Source of the DNA: Selaginella moellendorffii
Taxonomy: Eukaryota; Streptophyta; Lycopodiopsida; Selaginellales; Selaginellaceae
Length of the DNA: 64,000 nucleotides
Assembly (NCBI RefSeq): GCF_000143415.4
Contig: NW_003314288.1
Span: 930,735-994,734, forward strand
Direction: 5' to 3'
Shown here: positions 49,141-58,973 of the stretch, piece by piece
How positions within the stretch are numbered: position 1 is the stretch's first letter
How the letters are laid out: each line of letters begins with the position of its first letter
Translations under genes and position numbers: made by a program
Notes under the pieces: model-generated
What the model saw: only the letters and a program-made list of their open reading frames with translations
Database searches by the model: none
Told to the model about the DNA's origin: nothing

Positions 49141-49231
49141 CTGATGTTCAGCCAGTTAGAAGATTGTCTGAAAATTATGCATGTACTGATTCTTCAGCTC
49201 TTGAGCAACTGATTGCTGCTGGCTCACTTTC

Positions 49232-49240
49232 TATATATAT
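49232..49240 (+). promoter_or_regulatory. Candidate TATA box of PPR copy 2
   Basis: tatatatat lies about 147 bp upstream of the first in-frame ATG. The equivalent position in copy 1 (about 21697) reads tataatat after a small change. Position relative to a transcription start is unknown. Confidence 0.35.
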
Positions 49241-49386
49241 CAAAGAGACAATAAACATCTAAGCTGCTGCAGTTAAGCTGTGACATTGTAAAGTTTAAAA
49301 AGGAAAAGAATTAGAAAAAGAAAAAACAGAAACCACGAGCTTTTTACTGCTACAGTTAAGTACTAACAAATCGGGATTGCTAGGGT

Positions 49387-52300
49387 ATGCGTGCGGCGCT
49401 AAGGTTTGTGTGGTGTGTGTCATTTCTCAACAATCTCATGGAGTGGAAAACGTTTTTCAGGGATCCCACTTTCTGGTGGGACAACAGGTTCAAGAAGAAA
49501 AACAAGTTCTTCTCAGAGTCCTACCCGGATTTCAAACATGTTTCTACCGGAGAGAGCCTGTGGATCGCCAACAGGAAAACACCAACCTGGGTCTCTGCAA
49601 AACTCGAGTCGCTCGCTGACCCAGCTGTAGGTAAGGCCACCACGGCCCGCTACAAATCTCCACATACCCCAGCTGAGGAACCGGTGAGTTTAGGGAGGCT
49701 GATACACCGCGTGAGAGACTCAGCTGAGAGCAGATCCCTTTCTTTGGGAAAACAAGCCCATGAAGCTGTGCTCAAGAGTGATGAGCACAAAAGCAACATC
49801 TACTTGTTGACGGGATTGATCGATATGTACTGCAAGTGTGGCGAGCTTGAGGAGGCTCGCAAGATTTTCGACTCCATGGGAACCCGGAGTGTTGTGTCCT
49901 ACAACGCGATCATCCAGGGCTGCGGCTCGAACGGGCAAGCTGAACTTGCTCTGGAGTACTACTCTGCCCTGAGAGCTTGTACCACCATTCAACCCAACGA
50001 TCGGACACATGTCGCGGTGATCAGCGCCTGCTCCAGACTTGCTACCGAATCCAGCGAGAAGAGGGAGAGAGCTCTACGCATCGGGATGGAGATCCATTCA
50101 ATGCTGAGCAAGGAGAAGAAACAGCTAGATCTGTTCGTGGCGACTTGCCTGGTAGACATGTACTGCAAGTGTGGCGAGCTTGAGGAGGCTCGCAAGATTT
50201 TCCACTCCATGGGAACTCGGAGTGTTGTGTCCTACAACGCGATCATCCACGGCTGCGGCTCGAACGGGCAAGCTGAACTTGCTCTGGAGTACTACTCTGC
50301 CCTGAGAGCTGATAACACCATTCAACCCGACGATTGGACACATGTCGCGGTGATCAGCGCCTGCTCCACACTTGCTACCGAATCCAGTGAGAAGAGGGAG
50401 AGAGCTCTACGCATCGGGATGGAAGTCCATTCAGTACTGAGCAAGGAGAAGAAACATCTAGGTCTGTTCGTGGCGAATTGCCTGGTAGACATGTACTGCA
50501 AGTGTGGCGAGCTTGAGGAGGCTCGCAAGATTTTCCACTCCATGGGAACTCGGAGTGTTGTGTCCTACAACGCGATCATCCAGGGATGTGGCTCGAACGG
50601 GCAAGCTGAACTTGCTCTGGAGTACTACTCTGCCCTGAGAGCTTGTACCACCATTCAACCCAACGATCGGACTCATGTCGCGGTGATCAGCACCTGCTCC
50701 ACACTTGCTACCGAATCCAGGGAGAAGAGGGAGAGAGCTCTACGCATCGGGATGGAGATCCATTCAATGCTGAGCAAGGAGAAGAAACAGCTAGATCTGT
50801 TCGTGGCGAATTGCCTGGTAGACATGTACTGCAAGTGTGGCGAGCTTGAGGAGGCTCGCAAGATTTTCCACTCCATGGGAACTCGGAGTGTTGTGTCCTA
50901 CACCGCAATCATCCAGGGCTGCAACACGAACGGGCGAGCTGAACTTGCTCTGGAGTACTACTCTGCCCTGAGAGCTTGTACCACCATTCAACCCAACGAT
51001 CGGACTCATGTCGCGGTGATCAGCGCCTGCTCCACACTTGCTACCGAATCCAGCGAGAAGAGGGAGAGAGCTCTACGCATCGGGATGGAAGTCCATTCAG
51101 TACTGAGCAAGGAGAAGAAACATCTAGGTCTGTACATGGCGAATTGCCTGGTAGACATGTACTGCAAGTGTGGCGAGCTTGAGGAGGCTCGCAAGATTTT
51201 CCACTCCATGGGAACTCGGAGTGTTGTGTCCTACACCGCAATCATCCAGGGCTGCAACACGAACGGGCGAGCTGAACTTGCTCTGGAGTACTACTCTGCC
51301 CTGAGAGTTGATAACACCATTGAACCCGACGATCGGACTCATGTCGCAGTGATCAGCACCTGCTCCAGACTTGCTACCGAATCCAGCGAGAAGAGGGAGA
51401 GAGCTCTACGCCTCGGGATGGAGATCCATTCAATGCTGAGCAAGGAGAAGAAACAGGTAGATCTGTTCGTGGCGACTTGCCTGGTAGACATGTACTGCAA
51501 GTGTGGCGAGCTTGAGGAGGCTCGCAAGATTTTCCACTCCATGGGAACTCGGAGTGTTGTGTCCTACACCGCGATCATCCAGGGCTGCAACACGAACGGC
51601 CGAGCTGAACTTGCTCTGGAGTACTACTCTGCCCTGAGAGCTGATAACACGATTCAACCCGACGATCAGACTCATGTCGTGGTGATCAGCGCCTGCTCCA
51701 CACTTGCTACCGAATCCAGCGAGAAGAGGGAGAGAGCTCTACGCATCGGGATGGAGATCCATTCAATGCTGAGCAAGGAGAAGAAACAGCTAGATCTGTT
51801 CGTGGCGAATTGCCTGGTAGACATGTACTGCAAGTGTGGGGAGCTTGAGGAGGCTCGCAAGATTTTCAACTCCATGGGAACTCGGAGTGTTGTGTCCTAC
51901 ACTGCGATCATCCAGGGCTGCAACACGAACGGGCGAGCTGAACTTGCTCTGGAGTACTACTCTGCCCTGAGAGCTGATAACACCATTCAAGCTGATGCTT
52001 GCACCTACAGCTGCGTCCTTGTTGCTTGCGGGAGTGTGATGGCGATCAAGCTCGGGAGGGAGATTCACCAGCTGGCGAAGTATAAAGGGCTGCTGAAAAA
52101 CAATCCAGTTCTGGGCTCCAGCCTGGTGAGCTTCTACGGCAAATGCGGCGATGTTGATTCTGCTCAGGAAGCGTTTGACGAGTGCCGAGCTCGGGACGAC
52201 ACGGGTCTCTGGAACTCTCTCATACAGGCTTACACTCTCCAGGGCCGATCGATTGAGGCCTTGGAGCGTTTCTATTCCATGACTCAGGAGGAGGGCTGTA

Positions 52301-53124
52301 AAGCTGACGATGTGAGTTTTGTTTCGGTGTTGAACGCTTGCAGCCATGGTGGTCTGGTCAGGAAAGGAAGGCAGCTTCTGGATGAAATGCCCAAGCAGTA
52401 TGGAGTCAAGCCACGTCTGGAGCATTATGTGTGCCTGATCGATATGCTCGGGCGAGCTAACCTCCTCGACGAAGCTGTGAGAGTTCTCAGAGCCATGCCT
52501 TTTGAACCGGATGCAGTGGTTTGGACGTCCCTGCTCGGAGCCTGCCGGAAGTGGAAGAATTACACGATTGGCAAACTCGCGTTTGAGCGTCTTGTGGAGA
52601 TGGATCCCAAGAGCGGCACGCCCTATGCATTGATGGCCAATATATTTGGAAACGTGGGGATGCTCAGTGAAAGGGCCGCTGTTGTGGAGAGAATGAGAGG
52701 TGAAGGCAGCTTCAGGGAGCCCGGGAGAAGCTGGTGGACGGATGTTAGCTCAGGAAAAGTGCATTCTTTTTCTGTCGGGGATAGGAGTCACTCACAGAGC
52801 GACGAGATTGCGGCCAAGCTCAAGCAATTGTTGCTGAGAATGAAAGAGGAGGGGTACGCGAGCGATGTGATCAACGTTCTAAAAGACATACCCGAGGAAG
52901 ATCACCTGTGCGGCCACAGTGAGAAGCTTGCGCTGGGGTGTGCTCTGGTGAACTCGCACCAGAAGGAGACCATCAGAATCGTGAAAAATCTCCGAGTTTG
53001 TGACGATTGCCATGCGGCCACTGCTCTCATCTCTAAGCTGGAAAAAAGGCTAATCATCTGCAAAGATGCCAGTCGGGTTCATGTGTTCCAGGATGGCAGA
53101 TGTTCCTGTGACAACTACTTTTGA
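49387..53124 (+). CDS. PDF-motif PPR-DYW protein, copy 2 (7 repeat units, intact)
   Basis: Single-exon frame of 1245 residues, probably an organellar RNA-editing factor. Residues about 17-75 form a PDF motif (WWDNRFKKKN, SYPDFKHVSTGESLWI, TPTWVSAKLESL) as in OSB single-stranded DNA-binding proteins. Then come a linker, PLS repeats with seven 111-residue S-P-L units (DMYCKCG at 49822, then every 333 bp to 51820), three to four unique motifs, E motifs and a DYW deaminase domain. The latter has EPGRSWW, the HSE active-site motif (CGHSEKLAL), CDDCH and a terminal CSCDNYF. Zinc-binding and catalytic residues are present, while the last three residues are NYF rather than DYW. The ATG at 49387 is the longest start, and 49438 (MEWKTFF) is an alternative. 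No strong transit peptide is evident. Each L motif carries an insertion (ATESSEKRERA). Confidence 0.93.
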   Translation: MRAALRFVWCVSFLNNLMEWKTFFRDPTFWWDNRFKKKNKFFSESYPDFKHVSTGESLWIANRKTPTWVSAKLESLADPAVGKATTARYKSPHTPAEEPVSLGRLIHRVRDSAESRSLSLGKQAHEAVLKSDEHKSNIYLLTGLIDMYCKCGELEEARKIFDSMGTRSVVSYNAIIQGCGSNGQAELALEYYSALRACTTIQPNDRTHVAVISACSRLATESSEKRERALRIGMEIHSMLSKEKKQLDLFVATCLVDMYCKCGELEEARKIFHSMGTRSVVSYNAIIHGCGSNGQAELALEYYSALRADNTIQPDDWTHVAVISACSTLATESSEKRERALRIGMEVHSVLSKEKKHLGLFVANCLVDMYCKCGELEEARKIFHSMGTRSVVSYNAIIQGCGSNGQAELALEYYSALRACTTIQPNDRTHVAVISTCSTLATESREKRERALRIGMEIHSMLSKEKKQLDLFVANCLVDMYCKCGELEEARKIFHSMGTRSVVSYTAIIQGCNTNGRAELALEYYSALRACTTIQPNDRTHVAVISACSTLATESSEKRERALRIGMEVHSVLSKEKKHLGLYMANCLVDMYCKCGELEEARKIFHSMGTRSVVSYTAIIQGCNTNGRAELALEYYSALRVDNTIEPDDRTHVAVISTCSRLATESSEKRERALRLGMEIHSMLSKEKKQVDLFVATCLVDMYCKCGELEEARKIFHSMGTRSVVSYTAIIQGCNTNGRAELALEYYSALRADNTIQPDDQTHVVVISACSTLATESSEKRERALRIGMEIHSMLSKEKKQLDLFVANCLVDMYCKCGELEEARKIFNSMGTRSVVSYTAIIQGCNTNGRAELALEYYSALRADNTIQADACTYSCVLVACGSVMAIKLGREIHQLAKYKGLLKNNPVLGSSLVSFYGKCGDVDSAQEAFDECRARDDTGLWNSLIQAYTLQGRSIEALERFYSMTQEEGCKADDVSFVSVLNACSHGGLVRKGRQLLDEMPKQYGVKPRLEHYVCLIDMLGRANLLDEAVRVLRAMPFEPDAVVWTSLLGACRKWKNYTIGKLAFERLVEMDPKSGTPYALMANIFGNVGMLSERAAVVERMRGEGSFREPGRSWWTDVSSGKVHSFSVGDRSHSQSDEIAAKLKQLLLRMKEEGYASDVINVLKDIPEEDHLCGHSEKLALGCALVNSHQKETIRIVKNLRVCDDCHAATALISKLEKRLIICKDASRVHVFQDGRCSCDNYF
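49810..51990 (+). repeat. 333-bp intragenic tandem array (PPR S-P-L units)
   Basis: Seven units at exactly 333-bp spacing (gayatgtactgcaagtgtgg at 49822, 50155, 50488, 50821, 51154, 51487 and 51820). Units are almost identical apart from scattered codons. Each encodes an S motif (31), a P motif (37) and an L motif (43 residues). Position 5 of the P motif is Asn in units 1-3 and Thr in units 4-7. Position 5 of the S motif also alternates Thr/Asn. Confidence 0.95.
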
Positions 53125-54387
53125 AAACATGTCAGTGCTCTTTCTTGCAGTTATCCCTGGTTTTAAACCCTCCGTGAGTCAAGCAGAAACATGGGCTGCT
53201 GAGTGAGCATGCCTCATCAAAGTACTGCCGCCAACCTGAACTTCACGGAGAAAAAACTTAACATTTAGAAGTTAAAACTATGCAAAAGAACGATGACACG
53301 TTGTCTTAAATTTAAATTTCTTTTTGCTAGCAGAATCGGGGAATGCTGACTAAATCTGCCAACAGGTGCCCCAAAACGGAGCGCCCAGATTCAGATAATA
53401 AGCCTTAGTATGAAGACTTGCAAGTACCCAAACTCTTTGCTGATAGCAAGTACTGCCTCATGTTCCGGGAGCAAGGTGATGGCGGCTTGCGGCATGACCA
53501 ACTTTGGGTTTGTGCTCCTAGAGCACGTTGAAGACGTGTGGAAGCTGGTGACGAGCGACGTACTCACCAGTTCCTCGGCAACGTCTTCCTTCCAGATTTT
53601 TTGAGCTTGTCGTGAGTGGTGACCTGCTTGCTCTCTCCTGTGACGACTTCTTCCAGCCTCTGGTGCCCAACCTCAAGGCTCTCTTGTGGATGGAGCTAGC
53701 CCTACACAGTGTGTGTGTGTGTATCAACCAGCAGATGCACAAATCGTTGAGAATTAGCAACAACTGTGTATCATAGGCTTAGTAGTGTACATGTACATGT
53801 GTTTCAGCTAAATATAATGGGCCAAATACACCGAAGAAGTGTGTATAAGAAGAGTAGAAACAAATTAAGAAATGTAAATTAAGAAGTGCAAAAGAAATGA
53901 AAATAAAAATTGTCCAGCCTCATCAGTTTGCTGAAATTAAGTTGGATTCAATTCTTCCAGCTCCAAATATTGTGTGATTGAGTTGTAAGTTAATTAATAG
54001 TAGAAAATAAGAAAAAAAACAAAGTGTTTGATAATATCTTCTTTGCTTTTAGTTTTTTATTTTCTAGTGGGGGAGTGCTGGTAAAAATATCTTTGCCGTT
54101 CATTGGTGGTTAATTAAATGAGCATGTTTAGAGATGTTTATAAGATGGACCAAGAGTTACCCGAAAATTAAAGTTCAAAATTTACGTTTTCCCTATTTGC
54201 ACAATAACTTAAGCTAAAGTAATGTACTTACCCTTATTTTTTATGTGAAAATTATTAGTATCTACGAAAAAAAAGGGAGGATTCTTAAGTAATTTTCAAA
54301 AACCCCGAACAAATCTAAAGTGTTGGGGTCAATAATTCCGGAAATATTCGAGAAGATCCTTAGGTTATCGCGGCACGTAATCCGATT
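53125..54387. other. 3' flank of PPR copy 2, no gene seen
   Basis: Includes the sequence hidden by the gap in copy 1 (53125-53369), then parallels 24209-25254: short GT repeat at about 53708, tacatgtacatgt at about 53787, AT-rich DNA. No supported gene. Confidence 0.6.
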
Positions 54388-54741
54388 TTAGGGTTGGAAA
54401 AGGAAACAGAGCTCTGGGAAATGGGGCCTGCTCGTGACCAACAGGAGGAGGAAGAGGTGCCCATGGTGGCCATGGGGAGGAGGGCGCGGGGTGGCCGGGG
54501 TTGGCCGCGGATCTCTGAATCTGGCCCCGGGAGGATTAGGCCATGGTTCTGAGGCGGCTCGAGGAGGGGGTGCCCCGGGAGGAGGAGGCCATGGTTCTAC
54601 TCTAGGAGGAGGACGCCGCGGTTCTTCTCCGGGAGGAGGCCATGGATCATCGCCAGGAGGAGGCCAAGCCTCGGTGGGAGGAGCCGAAGCCACAGCGGGA
54701 GGAGTCCAAGCCGCGCCCGGAGGAGCCCAAGCCACGTCCGG
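54388..54741. repeat. GGAGGAG-rich low-complexity region (copy 2)
   Basis: Second copy of 25255-25743 with deletions. It is in frame with the downstream fucosidase sequence through the plus frame 54434-55099, giving a Gly-rich N-terminal extension. The junction to fucosidase falls just after acgtccgga (54741). Confidence 0.7.
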
Positions 54742-55440
54742 AGGAGTCGATCCAATTCGCAACATCAACAGGTACTTGATGTCTGGAGAGAGTGCTGGAA
54801 CCGACTGGCTCCCTCCGGAGTGCGATATCTCCATCAGGCCCGGTTGGTTTTGGCACAGGAACGAGGCTCCAAAGTCCCTGGAGCAGCTGCTCGACGTTTT
54901 CTACAAATCATCCGCCAGGAACTGCTTGCTCCTGCTCAACGTCCCTCCAAACTCGTCGGGACTGATCGACGAATCCCACTTCCAGACGCTGGAGCGGTTT
55001 AGCTCCGCCATAGATTCCATCTTCAGCGTCAACTTAGCAGCGAATCCTTTGTCCGTGACAGCAAGCAGCGTTCGCAGCTCTTCGTTCGGGCCGAAGTAAA
55101 TCCTTGACGAGTGTATGGAAACTTTCTGGGCTCCAATGCAAGGGGAGTCGACCGGCTGGATCGAGCTTGATCTTGGCAAGGTCTCAAAGTTCAACGCACT
55201 GGAGATCCGAGAGCCAGTAAACATGGGACAAAGGGTCATGGAATATCACGTCGAGGCATGGGACAGCGAGCTGGGCTGGTACCTGGTGAGCAACGGTAGC
55301 ACCATTGGTTACAGGAAAGTGGATCGACTGGAAGAGGATCAAGAATGCGCTGCTCGGCTCGTTCGACTGCTGATTGACGCGTCGCGGGGAGATCCATTGA
55401 TCTGCTTTTTTCGTTTGTACTTCGATATGTACAACCTCAG
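54742..55440 (+). pseudogene. Alpha-L-fucosidase (GH29, plant FUC1-like) C-terminal fragment
   Basis: GH29 alpha-L-fucosidases remove terminal fucose from glycans. The frame begins inside the catalytic domain's end (YLMSGESAGTDWLPPECDIS, IRPGWFWHRNE, LDVFYKSSARNCLLLLNVPP, NSSGLI), matching plant FUC1-type proteins. It runs into the C-terminal discoidin-like domain (METFWAP, GWIELDLGKVSKFNALEIRE, ASRGDPLI). An in-frame TAA at 55097-55099 interrupts it where the family has a residue before the ILDE-like segment. The catalytic N-terminal two thirds are missing, and the upstream codons come from the GGA-rich repeat. A chimeric, probably non-functional gene piece. Confidence 0.75.
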
Positions 55441-56987
55441 GCACTTGTCTTCTATTTAGAAGAGAAACTACAAGAGGATATGTATATTTCTTTTCAGGTA
55501 TGAGAAACATAGCTTTGGGTTGGAAATCCCTGGCCTGATCAATAACAGTCTCTTTGCATCACTCCTCCTAGAGAACAACCAAAAAAAATCAAGAGCTAGC
55601 CCTCTAACCTTTGAGCTCGTGGAAAGTACCCTTGCATGGAGGTGGCAGCTGGTTAAACTTGAGAAGTTAGCTTGTCTGGAGGACCTCCTGTTGCTCCTGC
55701 TTCCTTGCCACAAAATCACACCTGCAAACACGTCCAAACACTGAACTAGTACTTCTCAGATTTAAAAGCTTTGAAAATACATTAGAACATCTTTTTGCCA
55801 TGTAGTCAACGTGATGACCATTATTAAAATGTTTTTAATTTATAAACACAAAATTATTCTAAATAAATATCAACAATTAAATTATAGAATATTCAAGAAT
55901 ACCCAGGTATATCCTATGTTAGTTTGCTTAAGCAAACCAAAAATATAGTGCCTAAATTGAAGAAATACTCAAAGGTGTAAATGACTATAACTTAACTGAA
56001 GCCATAAAAGATAGGTATTGTGGAAAAATAAAAAATATATGTGTGCAAATACTAAACAGGTCATACACCTTGTGGGTGTTCTTTTGCAAATAGCCTGCAG
56101 AAAAAAAGCTATTAAAATAAATATTTGATTTGTAAAGAATACTTGATGCATTAAAAATATGAGCTTATATAACACTTTTTCTCCATCTAGCATGTCATAG
56201 AGGACAAAGTAGCAATCTATTTAAATTATAACTCAATATAGATTAAAATCACTAAAGGATGATCCTAACGATTCAAAACAACTATTATACTTGTCTCAAA
56301 AAGCTAGTAATATTCTAATCTGAATACCAATCCTGGATTTGGAATGATGCTAGACTGGAAGATAAAGGGAACTGAAGTATATCTCTAGTTGAGTCTAGTA
56401 TTCCTGAGAGTTTAAGAATGATTAAGATTGTAGTCCAATATGTTAGTTTTGAAAATTTCATATACTTATATTCCATGGTATTGGAAGAGAAGGGAATAGA
56501 TTGGTCACGAAACATTGAACAAGTGCTAGTTGCCATTGAAGAAGCAATATTGCCCTATACTACAACATTATATATAAAACTCCACCCTGCAGAATAGAAA
56601 AAAAGTTTTCGAAAGGAATGGATGAGTAGGAAATGGCACTTGTGATATTTCTTATTTCCAATGGGGAGAATTGTTTGGGATGTTGAGCATCCCTGATTTC
56701 TATGCTAGATAATATGTTTGATAACATATGTCAAACTTCTCATCATCAAATTACTTAACTATCCTTCATTATGCATATATTAATTCCTAAAGCTCTCCAA
56801 GGATTTGGTTCTTGACAGATTATGGCATTGACTTTGCGGAAGATTTGATAAATTTCCTTGTAAAATCGCCTTGCATACATGCTTTGCAAAGAACAATCCA
56901 GTCAACATAGATTAAGCCCATCATAAAAGTGGGCCAATTGTCTTTAAACTTAATTCTCTGTATCAACATCCCATGAAGCCTTCGTAA
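55441..56987. other. Intergenic region, partly duplicated at 37030-37934
   Basis: No supported gene. 55441-55745 and 55750-56060 are the inverted partners of 37606-37934 and 37030-37400. The remainder is AT-rich. Frames at 55468-55737 and 55520-55744 overlap on opposite strands and neither has recognisable similarity. Confidence 0.5.
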
Positions 56988-57480
56988 ATGCTAGCCGTCA
57001 ACGAATGGGCTGAGGCCCAGCTCCAGCAACATGCTGTGCAATGCTTCGCAAGCGGAGAGGATACCATATGGAACACAGAGAGGAGAACATATGAAGCATG
57101 TCGGGAGGCAACCAGGGAGATAGGATACAAAAGGAAGGCAATGGGAACGAGCTATCACCTTACTGCAATCAGCCCATCTCCACCCGCGCCTCAAACGCAA
57201 GCTTTCCACACCACTACTTCCCACTTTAAACAAGAGCTCATGAGAGACTTCCACGGCTCACTCTCACTGGCATGGTCTTGAGAATCTGGATTGCCACGCC
57301 TACCATGGCACTGATGTGGAGCAGGAGGAGCGCAGTGCTGCTGCTGAAATTCACAACAGCAGCATTGGATCTTGCATTGCTGACTATAGCAAACCCACTG
57401 CACTTAACATTCCAGATGCATGGGACACCACGGACTCATATGCGAGAGGCGGAGGACTATGCTCCTCATGAAGACTCTCC
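56988..57480 (+). other. Possible hypothetical coding region, unresolved
   Basis: The 97-codon frame at 56988-57281 (MLAVNEWAEAQLQQHAVQ) is followed, in another frame, by a longer open stretch at about 57285-57465 (YHGTDVEQEERSAAAEIHNS). Its composition looks protein-like, but I do not recognise it. An intron or frameshift would be needed to join the two. It is convergent with the PPR gene ending at 57594. Confidence 0.25.
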
Positions 57481-57593
57481 TATGCTCAATCCTCTGTGCG
57501 TCCCGCTCTCCATCCATGGGGGATGGGGCGGCTCACGGAATGGCTGGATATCAACGATTGATCTTTGGGTCAACACATCAAAACAGTGAAGAA

Positions 57594-58973
57594 TCAAGTC
57601 TGAACTGCTCTGAAGATGTTCTCCAGCATCACATAAGGCAATGCATCACTCACAAGGCTGGACTGGCACGTAAATTCCGCAGCATGCATCCCTCGATTCA
57701 TCTCCCCGTGGTTTTTACACGCGGTAACAAACGTTGCCGATGCAACTCCATCAGCTGGCAAAGGCATATTCTCCAGGACATCCTCGGCCTCTTCCAATCG
57801 CCCTAGCCGTCCTAGAGCATCAACAATGCAGGTGTAGTGGTCTTGCGAAGGGTCCAATCCATTGTCAAAGCTCATTGCCGTGAAGTAGCTTGCTTCCTTG
57901 ACGAGCCCCAGATGGCTACACGCCGTCAAAACGATGGCAAACGCTACCTTGTTGGGATCAAAGCCGTGAAGAAACATCACCCACAAGAGCTGGATCGCAG
58001 AATACGCATGGCCGGTCTGGGCATATGCTGCTAGCATCGTGTTCCAGGAGACCAAATTCCAAGTTGGTATTCTATCAAACGTCTTCTTCGCTTCACAAAT
58101 ATTTGCATCTAAAGCGTATACCACGAGAATTGTGTTCCATGAATAGGAATCCCAGCAGCAACACAAAGAAAACGCTCGTATAGCGTCTTTGAAACAACCT
58201 CTCTGGGCATAAACAGCGATTATCGAGTTCCATGAAACAAGATCTCTGTGTGGCATTGCTTCAAACAATTGTTTTCCTTGATTAGCGTCACCGTTTTGCG
58301 CGTATGACTTGATCATAATCCTCCACGAAAGTATGCTGTGCAGAGGCATCCTATCAAACAAACTCTTGGCTTGAATCAAATCCCCATTTTCGGCATAGCA
58401 GCAGTGCATCGCCCCCCAGAGGATCGCGTTTTGGTGTACAATCTCCTGGAAGACATCCTCCGCCTCCTCCACGAATCCATTCTCCGCAAACATGACGAGC
58501 ATCACCGCGTGAGTGATGCTGTTCTTCTTGGGCATGGAATCAAACGGGGCCTTCGCATCACCCCCTCGCCCGCGCTGCGCGAAACCCTGCACGAGGATCG
58601 TCCACACTACCACATTCGTCTCGGGCATCCGATCCAGCACCTCTCTCGCTCGCCCAATCTCTCCGCCACGAGCAAATCCCTGCAGCAGTGTCGCCCACGT
58701 CTTGCAGTTCCTCTCGGGCATCGCATCAAACACCGCCTTGCTCGATCCAATCCGCCCGCAATCGCCCAGCGCCTTGACCATCGCAGTGGAGGAAACTACG
58801 TCCTGCACCGCCATTCGATCGAACGCTGCCTTGGCCTCGCCCGGATGCCCACTCTCGGCATACGCGGTCGCGAGTGCCGTCCACGACGCGATGTTCTTGG
58901 CTGGCAATGCATCAAAGATCCTTCTCAATTCCTCCAAATGCCCACACCGCGCGTAGGCAACCAGTGTTTCCAT
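57594..58973 (-). CDS. PPR protein (PLS-type), 459 residues, N-terminally truncated
   Basis: Uninterrupted minus-strand frame of consecutive PPR motifs from residue 1 (CGHLEELRRIFDALPAKNIA, ESGHPGEAKAAFDRM, RIGSSKAVFDAMPERN, and so on). It has about eleven motifs and a partial E-like end (ACKNHGEMNRGMHAAEF), with no DYW domain. Short motifs of about 31 residues ending MP-x-N/R suggest a PLS-derived protein with S-type repeats. The frame begins inside a motif, and retroelement sequence starts right at its 5' edge (58974). The original N-terminus was therefore probably lost, and the present Met may be internal. A degraded partial duplicate lies at 36480-37030. Confidence 0.75.
   Translation of the reverse strand: METLVAYARCGHLEELRRIFDALPAKNIASWTALATAYAESGHPGEAKAAFDRMAVQDVVSSTAMVKALGDCGRIGSSKAVFDAMPERNCKTWATLLQGFARGGEIGRAREVLDRMPETNVVVWTILVQGFAQRGRGGDAKAPFDSMPKKNSITHAVMLVMFAENGFVEEAEDVFQEIVHQNAILWGAMHCCYAENGDLIQAKSLFDRMPLHSILSWRIMIKSYAQNGDANQGKQLFEAMPHRDLVSWNSIIAVYAQRGCFKDAIRAFSLCCCWDSYSWNTILVVYALDANICEAKKTFDRIPTWNLVSWNTMLAAYAQTGHAYSAIQLLWVMFLHGFDPNKVAFAIVLTACSHLGLVKEASYFTAMSFDNGLDPSQDHYTCIVDALGRLGRLEEAEDVLENMPLPADGVASATFVTACKNHGEMNRGMHAAEFTCQSSLVSDALPYVMLENIFRAVQT

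Noticed and set aside
49810-51990. CRISPR-like regular spacing
   Set aside because: Units are 333 bp of continuous coding sequence with no repeat/spacer alternation, in a eukaryotic gene.
49720-52425. Series of 66-211 codon minus-strand frames at 333-bp spacing
   Set aside because: Antisense shadows of the repeated PPR units.
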